A stretch of 56,689 bases of DNA from the NCBI GenBank assembly GCA_020847175.1, contig JADLCM010000042.1:1-56689 (forward strand). Direction: 5' to 3'. The translations under genes were made by a program, and so were the position numbers. Source of the stretch: Phycisphaerales bacterium (GTDB lineage: Bacteria; Planctomycetota; Phycisphaerae; Phycisphaerales; UBA1924). Below, piece by piece: positions 8,997 to 16,763 of the stretch (position 1 is the stretch's first letter; each line of letters starts with the position of its first letter). The notes under the pieces were generated by a model. It worked only from the letters and a program-made list of their open reading frames with translations, was not told the DNA's origin and made no database searches.

Positions 8997-10116
8997 GCGC
9001 CCCGGCGCCATGCTGCTCCAGGGCGGCGAAGACCGAAGGCCCGGCGTCCGGCGCCCTTCCTGGCGCCCGGCGCGATGGGTGAATCGGCGTCGCCTGGCCC
9101 TTGCTCACGCCCGGGCGCACCATGCCGGACGTAAGGCGGGCGAACGCGCTCCGGGCGTTGTCATTCGAGAACTCGGTGCCGATGAAACGGCGCCCCCACT
9201 GGTGCGCGACGACTCCGGTGGTGCCCGAGCCGAAGAAGGGGTCGAGCACAAGGTCGCCGGGGTTGCTTGTGCCGAGGATCACGCGCTCCAGGTACACCTC
9301 GGGCAGCTGGTTGTCGTGGTTGGGCCGGCGCTCCATGTTGTTGCCCTGGATGCGTCCCCAGAACGGGCCGTACCACACGTCCATGGGCAGGCGCATGCCC
9401 GAGGGCATTCCGTCGGACTTATTCTCAGTGCGCGGGTCGAAGTAGATCGAGCGCCGATCGGAGACTTCGAGGAGTTCGTGGGCGTTGAAAGTGCGCCGGG
9501 CCGGGTCCTTGGCGAAATACAGGGCGTGGACCTTCGAGTTGATGAAGCGCCCCCGGGTGTTCTGTCCGAAGCGGTAATGCCAGATACACCAGTTGACCAT
9601 CGTCATGCCCCGTGCCTTGAGGTGCATGACAATCTCCGCCGCGGTGTCGTCGGGGATGTTCACCCACATTGACCCGTGCGGCTTGAGGGCTCCCACGCAC
9701 AGGTCGAGCCATGCGCGAGTAAAGTCGAGGTAATCCTCGCGGGGCATCGCGTCGTCCCACTTGTCATACGCGCGATTCCAGTTGAAGGGCGGGTCGGCAA
9801 AGACGAGATCAACCCGCGCGTGCCGCACATCGTCAAGCCGCGGCAGGATTTCGCGGCAGTCTCCCACCCACACCCGTGCATCGGCGGGGCCGGCAGCACA
9901 GAAATCGGGTGTCGGCTCGGGGGTTGAGTCGTGATTCGTCAGCAGCGCGGCCTGAACGCGAGGTACGGGGCCGGGCGCCTCGGCTGCGCCGCGCGCAGTC
10001 CGCGCTTTCGGCGCGGGCTTCGGGAGGGTGCTCGGAGCATTTCGGGCAGACGCCTTGGGGCTCCGGCGCGTTCCCGTGCCCGCGTTCGTTGCAGCCTTCT
10101 CTCTCGGCTTGGCCAT
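8959..10116 (-). CDS. DNA methyltransferase, beta class (N6-adenine or N4-cytosine)
   Basis: A 385-residue S-adenosylmethionine-dependent DNA methyltransferase. The catalytic motif IV DPPF is at residues 108-111 (FADPPFNWNRAYDKW), and the SAM-binding motif I (DPFFGSGTTG) is at 292-301. This order, catalytic before SAM site, defines the beta class, as in M.HinfI and CcrM. Residues 1-60 are a Lys/Arg/Ala-rich tail that may aid DNA binding. No restriction endonuclease gene is adjacent, so it looks like an orphan enzyme, perhaps epigenetic. The methylated site cannot be deduced. The start at 10116 is the first ATG before the basic tail; a much longer open frame upstream is antisense to folP and is not real. 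Confidence 0.9.
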   Translation of the reverse strand: MAKPREKAATNAGTGTRRSPKASARNAPSTLPKPAPKARTARGAAEAPGPVPRVQAALLTNHDSTPEPTPDFCAAGPADARVWVGDCREILPRLDDVRHARVDLVFADPPFNWNRAYDKWDDAMPREDYLDFTRAWLDLCVGALKPHGSMWVNIPDDTAAEIVMHLKARGMTMVNWCIWHYRFGQNTRGRFINSKVHALYFAKDPARRTFNAHELLEVSDRRSIYFDPRTENKSDGMPSGMRLPMDVWYGPFWGRIQGNNMERRPNHDNQLPEVYLERVILGTSNPGDLVLDPFFGSGTTGVVAHQWGRRFIGTEFSNDNARSAFARLTSGMVRPGVSKGQATPIHPSRRAPGRAPDAGPSVFAALEQHGAGALTPGGDISGAGS

Positions 10117-10170
10117 GCCCCAGCGTACGGTCCGGGGCGCGGGCACGCCAGCGGGTCGTACGATGGGCGC

Positions 10171-11076
10171 GTGACCCCGACGGCCAAGGCCTGGCAACTC
10201 TCCGAGGGGCGCGTGTCGCTCGATGTGCCGCGCCTCATGGCGATCATCAATCTGACGCCGGACAGTTTCCACGCGCCGAGCCGGGCGGAGAGCGTCGAGC
10301 GGGCGGTTGACGCGGCGTTGCTCGCGGTGTCGGCGGGGGCGTCGATCCTCGATCTCGGGGCCGAGTCCACCCGCCCCGGGGCGAAGCCGGTGCCTGCGCC
10401 CGAGCAGGCCGCCCGGCTGCTGCCCGTGATCCGGCGGATTCGCGAGGCGCCGGGCGACCTCGGGCGGGCGCCGCTGAGCATCGACACGACCTCCGCCGCG
10501 GTGGCCCGGGAGTGCCTGGACGCGGGGGCGAGCGCCATCAATGACGTGAGCGCCGGGGAGGGCGACCCGGCCATGTTCGCCCTCGCCGCGCAGCGAGGCT
10601 GCGGGCTGGTGCTCATGCACCGGCTGCGCCGACCGGAGGCGGACCAGTTCTCCGATTCGTACGACGCGCCCCCGGTCTACGGCGACGTGGTGGAGGATGT
10701 ACGCGCGTACCTGGGCGGGCGTGCGCGGCGCGCGATAGAGGCGGGGGTCAACCCCGAGGCCATCGTGCTCGACCCCGGCCTGGGCTTCGGCAAGAGCGTG
10801 GAGGACAATCTGCGCCTGGTGCGGGCTCTGCCCCGACTGGCCGACCTGGGGTTTCCACTCCTGGGGGCGCTGAGCCGCAAGAGCTTCGTGGGCCGCGTCT
10901 CGCTGGAACGGGACTCCGCCCCGGAGGAACGCCTGGCGGGTACGCTGGCGATGAACCTGGCGCTGGTGCGGAATGGAGTGCGGCTGCTGCGGGTTCACGA
11001 TGTCGAAGCGCACGCGCAGGCCCTGCGGGCCTGCCGGGCGCTGGAAGGAGAGTCCTGCCGCCGAGGGGCGGGATGA
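10171..11076 (+). CDS. folP: dihydropteroate synthase
   Basis: A 301-residue folate-pathway enzyme joining 6-hydroxymethyl-7,8-dihydropterin diphosphate and p-aminobenzoate. The family signatures are present: LMAIINLTPDSFH near the start, LDLGAESTRPGA, SIDTTSA, AINDVSAG, LDPGLGFGKSVEDNL and GALSRKSF. GTG at 10171 is used as start because no in-frame ATG precedes the first conserved strand; its ribosome binding site is weak. It is divergent from the methyltransferase by 54 nt and followed 51 nt later by the thioredoxin gene. pabB, which supplies its p-aminobenzoate precursor, is elsewhere in this window (41090). Confidence 0.94.
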   Translation: MTPTAKAWQLSEGRVSLDVPRLMAIINLTPDSFHAPSRAESVERAVDAALLAVSAGASILDLGAESTRPGAKPVPAPEQAARLLPVIRRIREAPGDLGRAPLSIDTTSAAVARECLDAGASAINDVSAGEGDPAMFALAAQRGCGLVLMHRLRRPEADQFSDSYDAPPVYGDVVEDVRAYLGGRARRAIEAGVNPEAIVLDPGLGFGKSVEDNLRLVRALPRLADLGFPLLGALSRKSFVGRVSLERDSAPEERLAGTLAMNLALVRNGVRLLRVHDVEAHAQALRACRALEGESCRRGAG

Positions 11077-11127
11077 GTAGCATTTGTTCGCGGGTCGCCC
11101 CGGGGGCCCGTGACAGAAAGGACCGTC

Positions 11128-11463
11128 ATGGCGAGCGGGAATGTCAAGGCGTTTACCGATGCGAACTTCGCGCAGGACGTGCTGAAGTCCTCGGTGCCGG
11201 TGCTGGTGGATTTCTGGGCGGAGTGGTGCATGCCCTGCCGCATGTTGACGCCGACGATCGAGGCGGTGGCCGACGCCTTTGCCGGGCGGGCGGTGGTGGG
11301 CAAACTGAACACCGATGACGGGCAGGAGACTTCCATCAAGTACGGGATCAACATGATCCCGACGGTGATCATCTTCAAGGGGGGCGAGCCGGTGAAGAAG
11401 TTCATCGGGGTCGCCAGCCGGGATGACATCTCCAAGGCGCTGGAGCTCGCGCTGGCGAACTGA
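11128..11463 (+). CDS. thioredoxin with WCMPC active site
   Basis: A 111-residue single-domain thioredoxin, a cytoplasmic disulfide reductase. The fold is complete: VLVDFWAEW, the redox pair Cys34 and Cys37, KLNTDDGQETSIKYGI, cis-Pro78 (MIPTVIIFKGG) and the C-terminal helix. The active site reads Cys-Met-Pro-Cys instead of the usual Cys-Gly-Pro-Cys. The ATG at 11128 has AAAGGA 5 nt upstream; a GTG six codons earlier has no such site. It starts 51 nt after folP and is followed 56 nt later by an oxidoreductase gene, all in one direction. Confidence 0.93.
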   Translation: MASGNVKAFTDANFAQDVLKSSVPVLVDFWAEWCMPCRMLTPTIEAVADAFAGRAVVGKLNTDDGQETSIKYGINMIPTVIIFKGGEPVKKFIGVASRDDISKALELALAN

Positions 11464-11519
11464 GTCTTGGGCGATCGGGGCGGACCTCCTCCGCCGGGCT
11501 CACAGGATCGGAACCACGC

Positions 11520-12557
11520 GTGAAACCGGGTGAGACACGTCGGGTGCGCTGCGGCGCGGTGGGCGTGGGGCGCATGGGGCGTCATCACGCGCGGGTCTAT
11601 GCCAAAGACCCCACCTGCGAGATGGTCGGGGTCGTGGATTCCAACCCGGACCGCGCGAAGGAGATCGCCGATCTGCACGGGGTGCCCTGGTTCAGGACTG
11701 AAGAGGCGCTGCTCGACGCGGGCGTCGAGGCCGTGAGCATCGCGGTGCCGACCACGGCGCACCGAAAGTCCGCCGAGCCCTTTCTCAAGGCGGGGGTCGC
11801 CTGCCTCGTGGAGAAGCCCCTGGCCCAGAGCGCTGAAGAGGCGCGGGCTCTCAAAGAGGTGGCGGATCGGCACAACGCGATTCTGATGGTCGGACACATC
11901 GAGCGTTTCAACCCCGTGATGCGGGCCATGCAGGCCGCCACGCGCGACGGCAACGAGGTGTCGCCCCGCTTCATCGAGGTGCACCGGGTGAGCCCGATGA
12001 CCTTCCGCAGCGTGGACATCGGCGTGGTGATGGACATGATGATCCACGACCTCGACGTGGTGCTGTGGCTGATGGGGGGCCGCGAGCCCGACGAGATTCA
12101 CGCCGCGGGCGTCGGGGTGCTGACCAAGCACGAAGACCTGTGCAACGCCCGCCTGCAGTGGAACCTGCCCCGCGGACGGTGCGTCGCAAACATCACCGCC
12201 AGCCGCCTGGCCCTCAAGACCGAGCGCGTGACGCGGATCACGGGCGAGAACGCCTACATCAAGATCGATTATGGGGCCAAGAAGGGCACGATCATCCGGC
12301 GCATCGCCAACGAGATCCAGATGCGCGAGGTCGCGGACCAGCTCCGGCGCGGCACCGACCTGTCGGACCTCAAGTGGGGCGAGCTCGTCAACATCGAGCA
12401 GCTCGAGATCGACGACACCGAGCCCATCGTCGCCGAGATCAACGCCTTTCTCGCCGCCGTGCGCGGCGGCACCCGCCCCGCGATCGACGCCGAGGCCGGG
12501 CTGGTCAACGTCCGGGTCGCCGAGCGGATCGTCCGCGCGATCCGGGATTTCATGTGA
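11520..12557 (+). CDS. Gfo/Idh/MocA-family NAD(P)-dependent oxidoreductase
   Basis: A 345-residue oxidoreductase. The N-terminal Rossmann fold is CGAVGVGRMGRHHARVY; the family EKPLA motif (VEKPLAQS) and the C-terminal substrate domain with MMIHDLDVVLWLMGG follow. Such enzymes oxidise or reduce sugars and cyclitols. The overall style resembles the nucleotide-sugar dehydrogenases of the WlbA type, but the substrate is not certain. The start is a GTG 56 nt after the thioredoxin stop with AGGA upstream. Genes folP, thioredoxin and this one run together, though their functions do not suggest one pathway. Confidence 0.88.
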   Translation: MKPGETRRVRCGAVGVGRMGRHHARVYAKDPTCEMVGVVDSNPDRAKEIADLHGVPWFRTEEALLDAGVEAVSIAVPTTAHRKSAEPFLKAGVACLVEKPLAQSAEEARALKEVADRHNAILMVGHIERFNPVMRAMQAATRDGNEVSPRFIEVHRVSPMTFRSVDIGVVMDMMIHDLDVVLWLMGGREPDEIHAAGVGVLTKHEDLCNARLQWNLPRGRCVANITASRLALKTERVTRITGENAYIKIDYGAKKGTIIRRIANEIQMREVADQLRRGTDLSDLKWGELVNIEQLEIDDTEPIVAEINAFLAAVRGGTRPAIDAEAGLVNVRVAERIVRAIRDFM

Positions 12558-12699
12558 CCCCCGATCCGGATACCATGACCCGCGGCGGAGGCCGCCCCAG
12601 ACACGCACGGATGCTCACGCGAGACTCTTCCGGCCGCGAAGCGCGGCGGATACACTGACTCCCTCCCCGCCGAGGGAACCGGCCCCCGAGACGAGCATC

Positions 12700-13986
12700 A
12701 TGCAGCCCACGCCCGACACCGTGCCCAACGACCTGTCCGCCGAGATGAAGGCCGAGATCGACCAGGCCATGGCGGCCCTCGATCAGAAACCCAAGGCGGC
12801 GCCGCCCTCGGGCGGCAAGCCCGCCATCCGCGGGCCGCGCGTGATCGAGGGTGGACGTGAGAAGCGCAAGGGCAAGGTCGTCAGCGTCGGACCGACGGAC
12901 GTGTTCGTCGAGTTCGGGCCCAAGGACCTCGGCGTCGTCGAACGCACCCAGTATCCCAATGACGAGGGTCTGCCCAAGGTCGGCGATGAGGTTGAAGTGG
13001 TCATCACGAAGCGCGACCACAACGAAGGGCTGCTGCTCTGCATCCGTCCCGGCTCGGTGCAGAAGGCGGAGTGGGAACTGCTCGAACCCGGCCAGACCAT
13101 CGAAGGCAAGGTCGTGGGCGTGAACAAGGGCGGGCTGGAGCTGGAGATCGCCGGGGGGCACCGCGCCTTTCTGCCCGCCAGCCAGGTCGGCCTCGACCGC
13201 ATCGAAGACCTTTCGGTGATGATGGGCCAGAAACTCGCCTGCCAAGTGGAGCGCATCGACCGGCGGGGCAAGGGCAACATCGTGCTCTCGCGGCGGCACC
13301 TGCTGCTCGAAGAGCGCAACGCCCGGCGCGACAAGCTGCGCGAGACTCTGAAGGAAGGCCAGACCATCGACGGCACGGTCCGCAAGATCATGGCCTTCGG
13401 CGCGTTCGTTGATCTCGGCGGGCTCGACGGTCTCGTGCACATTTCGGACATGACCCACGACCGGGCCACGCCCTCGGAGAAGAACGTCGGGAAGTACGTC
13501 AAAGAGGGCCAGAGCGTCCGGGTCATCATCCTCAAGACCGACTGGGAGAACAACCGCATCTCCCTGGGCATGAAGCAACTGCAGGAAGACCCCTTCCTCA
13601 CCGCGACCAACCAGATCAAGGAAGGCGAGGAGGTCACCGGGCGCGTCAAGAGCATCACCGAGTTCGGGTGCTTCGTCGAAGTCGCCCCGGGCATCGAGGG
13701 GCTCGTGCACATCAGCGAGCTCGACTGGCGCCGCGTCAACCGCGTCGAAGATGTCGTCAAGGCCGATGAGATCATCAAGGTGAAGGTGCTCAAGGTCGAA
13801 GCCGGCAGCCGCAAGGTGAGCCTCAGCCTCAAGCAGACCAAGCCCGCCCCGGAACGCCCCGCCGGCGCGGCGGGCGGCAAGGGCCGCGAACCCAAGCGCA
13901 CCGCCGAGGACATCGCCAAGGAAGACCCCGCCTTTCGGCGCCTCAAGGAGAAGTTCGGCAACCAGAAGCTCAGGGGTGGGTTCTGA
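12700..13986 (+). CDS. rpsA: 30S ribosomal protein S1-like RNA-binding protein, four S1 domains
   Basis: A 428-residue protein made of four S1 (OB-fold) repeats at about residues 53-117, 132-199, 219-293 and 307-380. Repeats 3 and 4 are the most canonical (VRKIMAFGAFVDLGGLDGLV, then HISDM; VKSITEFGCFVEVAPGIEGL, then VHISEL). An acidic N-terminal tail and a basic Pro/Ala C-terminal tail flank them. S1 holds mRNA on the 30S subunit for initiation. With four repeats instead of the six of E. coli it resembles the shorter S1 of Gram-positives, so a general S1-domain protein is the alternative. It is preceded by a 142-nt gap with its own likely promoter. Confidence 0.88.
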   Translation: MQPTPDTVPNDLSAEMKAEIDQAMAALDQKPKAAPPSGGKPAIRGPRVIEGGREKRKGKVVSVGPTDVFVEFGPKDLGVVERTQYPNDEGLPKVGDEVEVVITKRDHNEGLLLCIRPGSVQKAEWELLEPGQTIEGKVVGVNKGGLELEIAGGHRAFLPASQVGLDRIEDLSVMMGQKLACQVERIDRRGKGNIVLSRRHLLLEERNARRDKLRETLKEGQTIDGTVRKIMAFGAFVDLGGLDGLVHISDMTHDRATPSEKNVGKYVKEGQSVRVIILKTDWENNRISLGMKQLQEDPFLTATNQIKEGEEVTGRVKSITEFGCFVEVAPGIEGLVHISELDWRRVNRVEDVVKADEIIKVKVLKVEAGSRKVSLSLKQTKPAPERPAGAAGGKGREPKRTAEDIAKEDPAFRRLKEKFGNQKLRGGF

Positions 13987-14016
13987 GGCGGGCTGGCTAT
14001 TGGAAGAGAATGTGAC

Positions 14017-14045
14017 TTGACACCGCGCCGATGTTCGAGTAGTTT
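14017..14045 (+). promoter_or_regulatory. sigma70-like promoter giving a possibly leaderless mRNA
   Basis: A perfect TTGACA (14017-14022) and a TAGTTT (14040-14045, four of six consensus bases) are separated by exactly 17 nt. A start about 7 nt after the -10 would fall at the ATG of the next gene (14051), implying a leaderless or nearly leaderless transcript. No ribosome binding site is seen. Inference from motif spacing only. Confidence 0.45.
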
Positions 14046-14050
14046 GCGGT

Positions 14051-14818
14051 ATGCGCACGGGTTCCCGTTTCGCCGTTTCGCCGTTTCGCCGTTTCGTCAT
14101 TTGCCTCGGCGCGGTATTGATGTCCGCCTCGACGGCGCGTGCTCAGGAGTTTGATTGGTTCGTGTATTTGGAGTGCGCGAGCGAACACACCCAAATGTTG
14201 CAGAGCATGCAGCTCGTTGGTTGCGTCAACGGTGTCGCTGATGTTCGACAGGATGTGATTTTCTTCTCGTCCATTGATGTCAAACCCGAGGTCCTGGAGC
14301 CGTTTGCAGCACACACCGTCAAAGCGGTATGCCGCTACCCAATCGATTGCAACCACAACAACCTTGTTTTCGAATGGGGCTACTCGCAAACGATCATCAA
14401 GAAGTACTGTTTGAGTGTCGCGGTTGAGGCTGGCTTCAAGGCGGGCTTTGTAGCGACGTTGCTGTCTCGGCTTGGGTTGCAGGCTGATTTTACGGTCACA
14501 GGTCAGGCTTGCGCTGAGACGCAAGCAACGACTTCGGTAAATCTTACTCTCACGCAGCAGGATTGTCTCGACACCAATATCGCGGTGCATCGACAGCGGA
14601 GCAGGGTCGAAGGAACAGAACAGTTCGCGCGTGAGTTGATCGTGTGGACGTTGAATGCATCCTGCGGCGGCGGCACTATTGAGACGTTGTGCGACTCTGA
14701 GACTGTCACAGGCTTTGCCGAGCATGTTCGTGGGTACACTGTCGGCACTGAGTTTGAGGCCTGTTGCGACAATCTGCTGACCGTGCCTCCGTGCTGCGGC
14801 CGCGTGTGTCCTCCCTGA
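14051..14818 (+). CDS. exported cysteine-rich protein of unknown function
   Basis: A 255-residue protein with an N-terminal signal peptide (basic start, hydrophobic FVICLGAVLMSAS, cleavage likely after ARA at about residue 32). The mature part holds 14 cysteines, several paired (EACCDN, PPCCGRVC), as in disulfide-stabilised secreted proteins. No family recognised. The signal-peptide region is built on four copies of an 8-bp repeat (14067-14098), so gain or loss of one copy would shift the frame. Base composition looks less GC-rich than the flanking genes. The next gene starts 34 nt later and is also exported, so the two probably form an operon. The start depends on the ATG at 14051; no ribosome binding site supports it. 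Confidence 0.65.
   Translation: MRTGSRFAVSPFRRFVICLGAVLMSASTARAQEFDWFVYLECASEHTQMLQSMQLVGCVNGVADVRQDVIFFSSIDVKPEVLEPFAAHTVKAVCRYPIDCNHNNLVFEWGYSQTIIKKYCLSVAVEAGFKAGFVATLLSRLGLQADFTVTGQACAETQATTSVNLTLTQQDCLDTNIAVHRQRSRVEGTEQFARELIVWTLNASCGGGTIETLCDSETVTGFAEHVRGYTVGTEFEACCDNLLTVPPCCGRVCPP
14067..14098 (+). repeat. 8-bp tandem repeat, four copies, inside the signal-peptide coding region
   Basis: Copies of gtttcgcc at 14067, 14075, 14083 and 14091; the last differs in one base (gtttcgtc). The unit is not a multiple of three, so copy-number change would frameshift the gene at 14051. Confidence 0.85.
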
Positions 14819-14852
14819 AGTTCGCCTGTCCCCCTTTCGGAGCACTCAAGAA

Positions 14853-16031
14853 ATGCCCGGAACGTCGATTCGCGTCGTGTCAATTGCGATGGTCGCCTGC
14901 GGCGCCGTTCAGATGGCTCACGCCGAAAGAGAGTGGGGCACCCGTGCAGCCTCGATCATGGTGGATACGCCTGCGGATGCAGCGCGCCGCTTCCGTGCCG
15001 AGATTCGGCAGGCACAATCGACTGAGGAAGAGCAGGCCGCGCTCAGTCGGCTTGTTGGAGCAGTACGGACCCATCATCGCTTGGCGTCGCCGGGACGTTC
15101 GCACCTGGGTCGTCTCGCTGGTGTGGAATGCCGCAGACGCGGCGACTATCAATCTGCTTCTACGGTCCTGAAGTTGGTGACGCGCGACCCTGAGCGAGAG
15201 TCGGATCTCCTCGATGCAAACCGACTTCTCGGTGATATCGCGTGGGAGCAAGGGTTGGCAGGCCAGGCAGAGTCCTACTACCAGAGCGCGATAGAGACTG
15301 GGGCGTCTTTTGACGTGCCCACGACCGATCCCGCATGGCGGCATGCGTGCATTCGACGAGTCGCGGCGGCAGAGGCGCAACAGGCGTGGGAGCGAGCCGC
15401 GATGCATGGGGAAGACGCGGTGCGGTTTTCCGGGGCGGAGTGGGATGACGCCAGTCGGCGTTCCCTGTTGGCGGGGAGCGCCCGTTCGTATTTTCGTGTC
15501 GGGATGATCGAGGACGGGCGTCGTGTCCTGGGCCACGTGCTGGCCGAGGGTCGCGCGTCGGTCGGAATCGCATCGCATGTCAACTTCGAACTTGAGTTCC
15601 TCCGGGCGGGAAACTGGAGCAATCTGAGGAACGATGCCGCCCGGGCTCGACTGGAAGAACTGTGGGCAGATCCAGAAGTCGCTGCGGACCCTGTTTCAGT
15701 GTTTGTAGGCCAGCATCTCGCGGAGGCGTGGGCGGGAAGTGATGATCAACGACGGGTCGAAGTTCAAGATGAGATCGTCAGTCGTGTGGTTTCAGGCGAA
15801 GCCGATCTTGATTGGGCGGCGCTGGTCGATGCGCGAAGGTGGGGTGATCTGTACGAAGGTGCCATTCGGAGTGAGGCACTCGCGCTCTCCCGAAGCGGCC
15901 GTCGAGACGCTATCGTGGACGCGCTGGAGGCGTGCGAGTTCTTGCTGCGGCGTGGCCCACATCCGTCCACCGATCATGGTGCCATTCGCCGCCGCGCCGA
16001 TGAAATCAAACGTCGACTGCAGACGCGATAG
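14853..16031 (+). CDS. exported TPR-like helical protein of unknown function
   Basis: A 392-residue protein with a signal peptide (IRVVSIAMVACGAVQMAHA, cleavage near residue 24). The rest is almost all helical and has TPR-like character, for example GDYQSASTVLKLVTRDPERE and GQAESYYQSAIETGASF. No catalytic motif is visible. It follows the cysteine-rich exported protein by 34 nt and likely shares its promoter. Its TAG stop directly abuts the stop of the convergent acyltransferase gene with no bases between. Function unknown; a periplasmic partner or scaffold for the upstream protein is a guess from gene order. Confidence 0.7.
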   Translation: MPGTSIRVVSIAMVACGAVQMAHAEREWGTRAASIMVDTPADAARRFRAEIRQAQSTEEEQAALSRLVGAVRTHHRLASPGRSHLGRLAGVECRRRGDYQSASTVLKLVTRDPERESDLLDANRLLGDIAWEQGLAGQAESYYQSAIETGASFDVPTTDPAWRHACIRRVAAAEAQQAWERAAMHGEDAVRFSGAEWDDASRRSLLAGSARSYFRVGMIEDGRRVLGHVLAEGRASVGIASHVNFELEFLRAGNWSNLRNDAARARLEELWADPEVAADPVSVFVGQHLAEAWAGSDDQRRVEVQDEIVSRVVSGEADLDWAALVDARRWGDLYEGAIRSEALALSRSGRRDAIVDALEACEFLLRRGPHPSTDHGAIRRRADEIKRRLQTR

Positions 16032-16763
16032 TCACTGCCTGTTGTGGAGATGTTCGGGCTGGTCGCTCGACGAATCGCCCCACCCCGTCCAGCGCTGGTA
16101 ACGGTCCCGCAGGTCCGCCGCGATGGCCCCGGCCTTGAGCCCCGAACCCTCGTAGGTGATCACTGCGCCGAACTCCAGCTTCGGACGGCTGGGCACGCGC
16201 AGGCTCGCCCAGGCGGGGTCAACCTGCGGCGTGCCGCGGATGAGCACCGGCAGCACCGGCGCGCCGGACTTCTCGATGATCATGCCCACGCCCGCCAGGA
16301 ACGGGCGCAGGGTCTCGGCGGGGCGTTCGAGCCCGCCTTCAGGAAAGATGCCGATTGCGCCTCCCGCCTGGAGGTGGCGCAGGGCTTCGCGGATGGGCGC
16401 GAGGCCCCCCTTGCCGGAGCGGTCCACCTCGATGATCTCGGCCCACTGCCAGAACCATTCGAGCGCGGGGGCTCGCATGTCCATCGCCATCATCCACCGG
16501 ATCGGGAACCGGCACGCGCACTGGATGAGCATCGGATCGATCCCCGCCGTGTGGTTGGCGACGACGATCAGAGGCCCGGGGGCCGGCGCCCCGCGCAGTG
16601 CCTCAGCCCCGCGAACGTGGGCCGGGTGCATGACGCGGACAAAGACCCGCCCGCCGTGCCACACAAACCCGCTGAACGGGTCACCCCAGGGGTTGCGCAT
16701 GATCGCCCGGGCGCAGAGCGCCCAGAGCAGCCAGGCGAAGATGACCGCCGCGCCCAGGATCAC
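16032..16763 (-). CDS. 1-acyl-sn-glycerol-3-phosphate acyltransferase-like protein (PlsC family)
   Basis: A 243-residue membrane acyltransferase of the LPLAT superfamily, which transfers an acyl chain to lysophosphatidic acid or a related acceptor. The HX4D catalytic pair is His71 and Asp76 (VANHTAGIDPM), and the substrate motif FPEGG is at 140-144. One N-terminal hydrophobic helix (residues 2-20) anchors it. The start is GTG, overlapping the stop of the upstream ABC exporter gene by 4 nt (GTGA), which indicates translational coupling. Pairing with a lipid-type ABC exporter suggests a role in envelope lipid assembly. Confidence 0.88.
   Translation of the reverse strand: MILGAAVIFAWLLWALCARAIMRNPWGDPFSGFVWHGGRVFVRVMHPAHVRGAEALRGAPAPGPLIVVANHTAGIDPMLIQCACRFPIRWMMAMDMRAPALEWFWQWAEIIEVDRSGKGGLAPIREALRHLQAGGAIGIFPEGGLERPAETLRPFLAGVGMIIEKSGAPVLPVLIRGTPQVDPAWASLRVPSRPKLEFGAVITYEGSGLKAGAIAADLRDRYQRWTGWGDSSSDQPEHLHNRQ

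Noticed and set aside
10117..11013. Open frame continuing upstream of the methyltransferase on the minus strand
   Set aside because: It is antisense to folP, whose conserved motifs are unmistakable, and its translation is Arg/Pro/His-rich with no family pattern.
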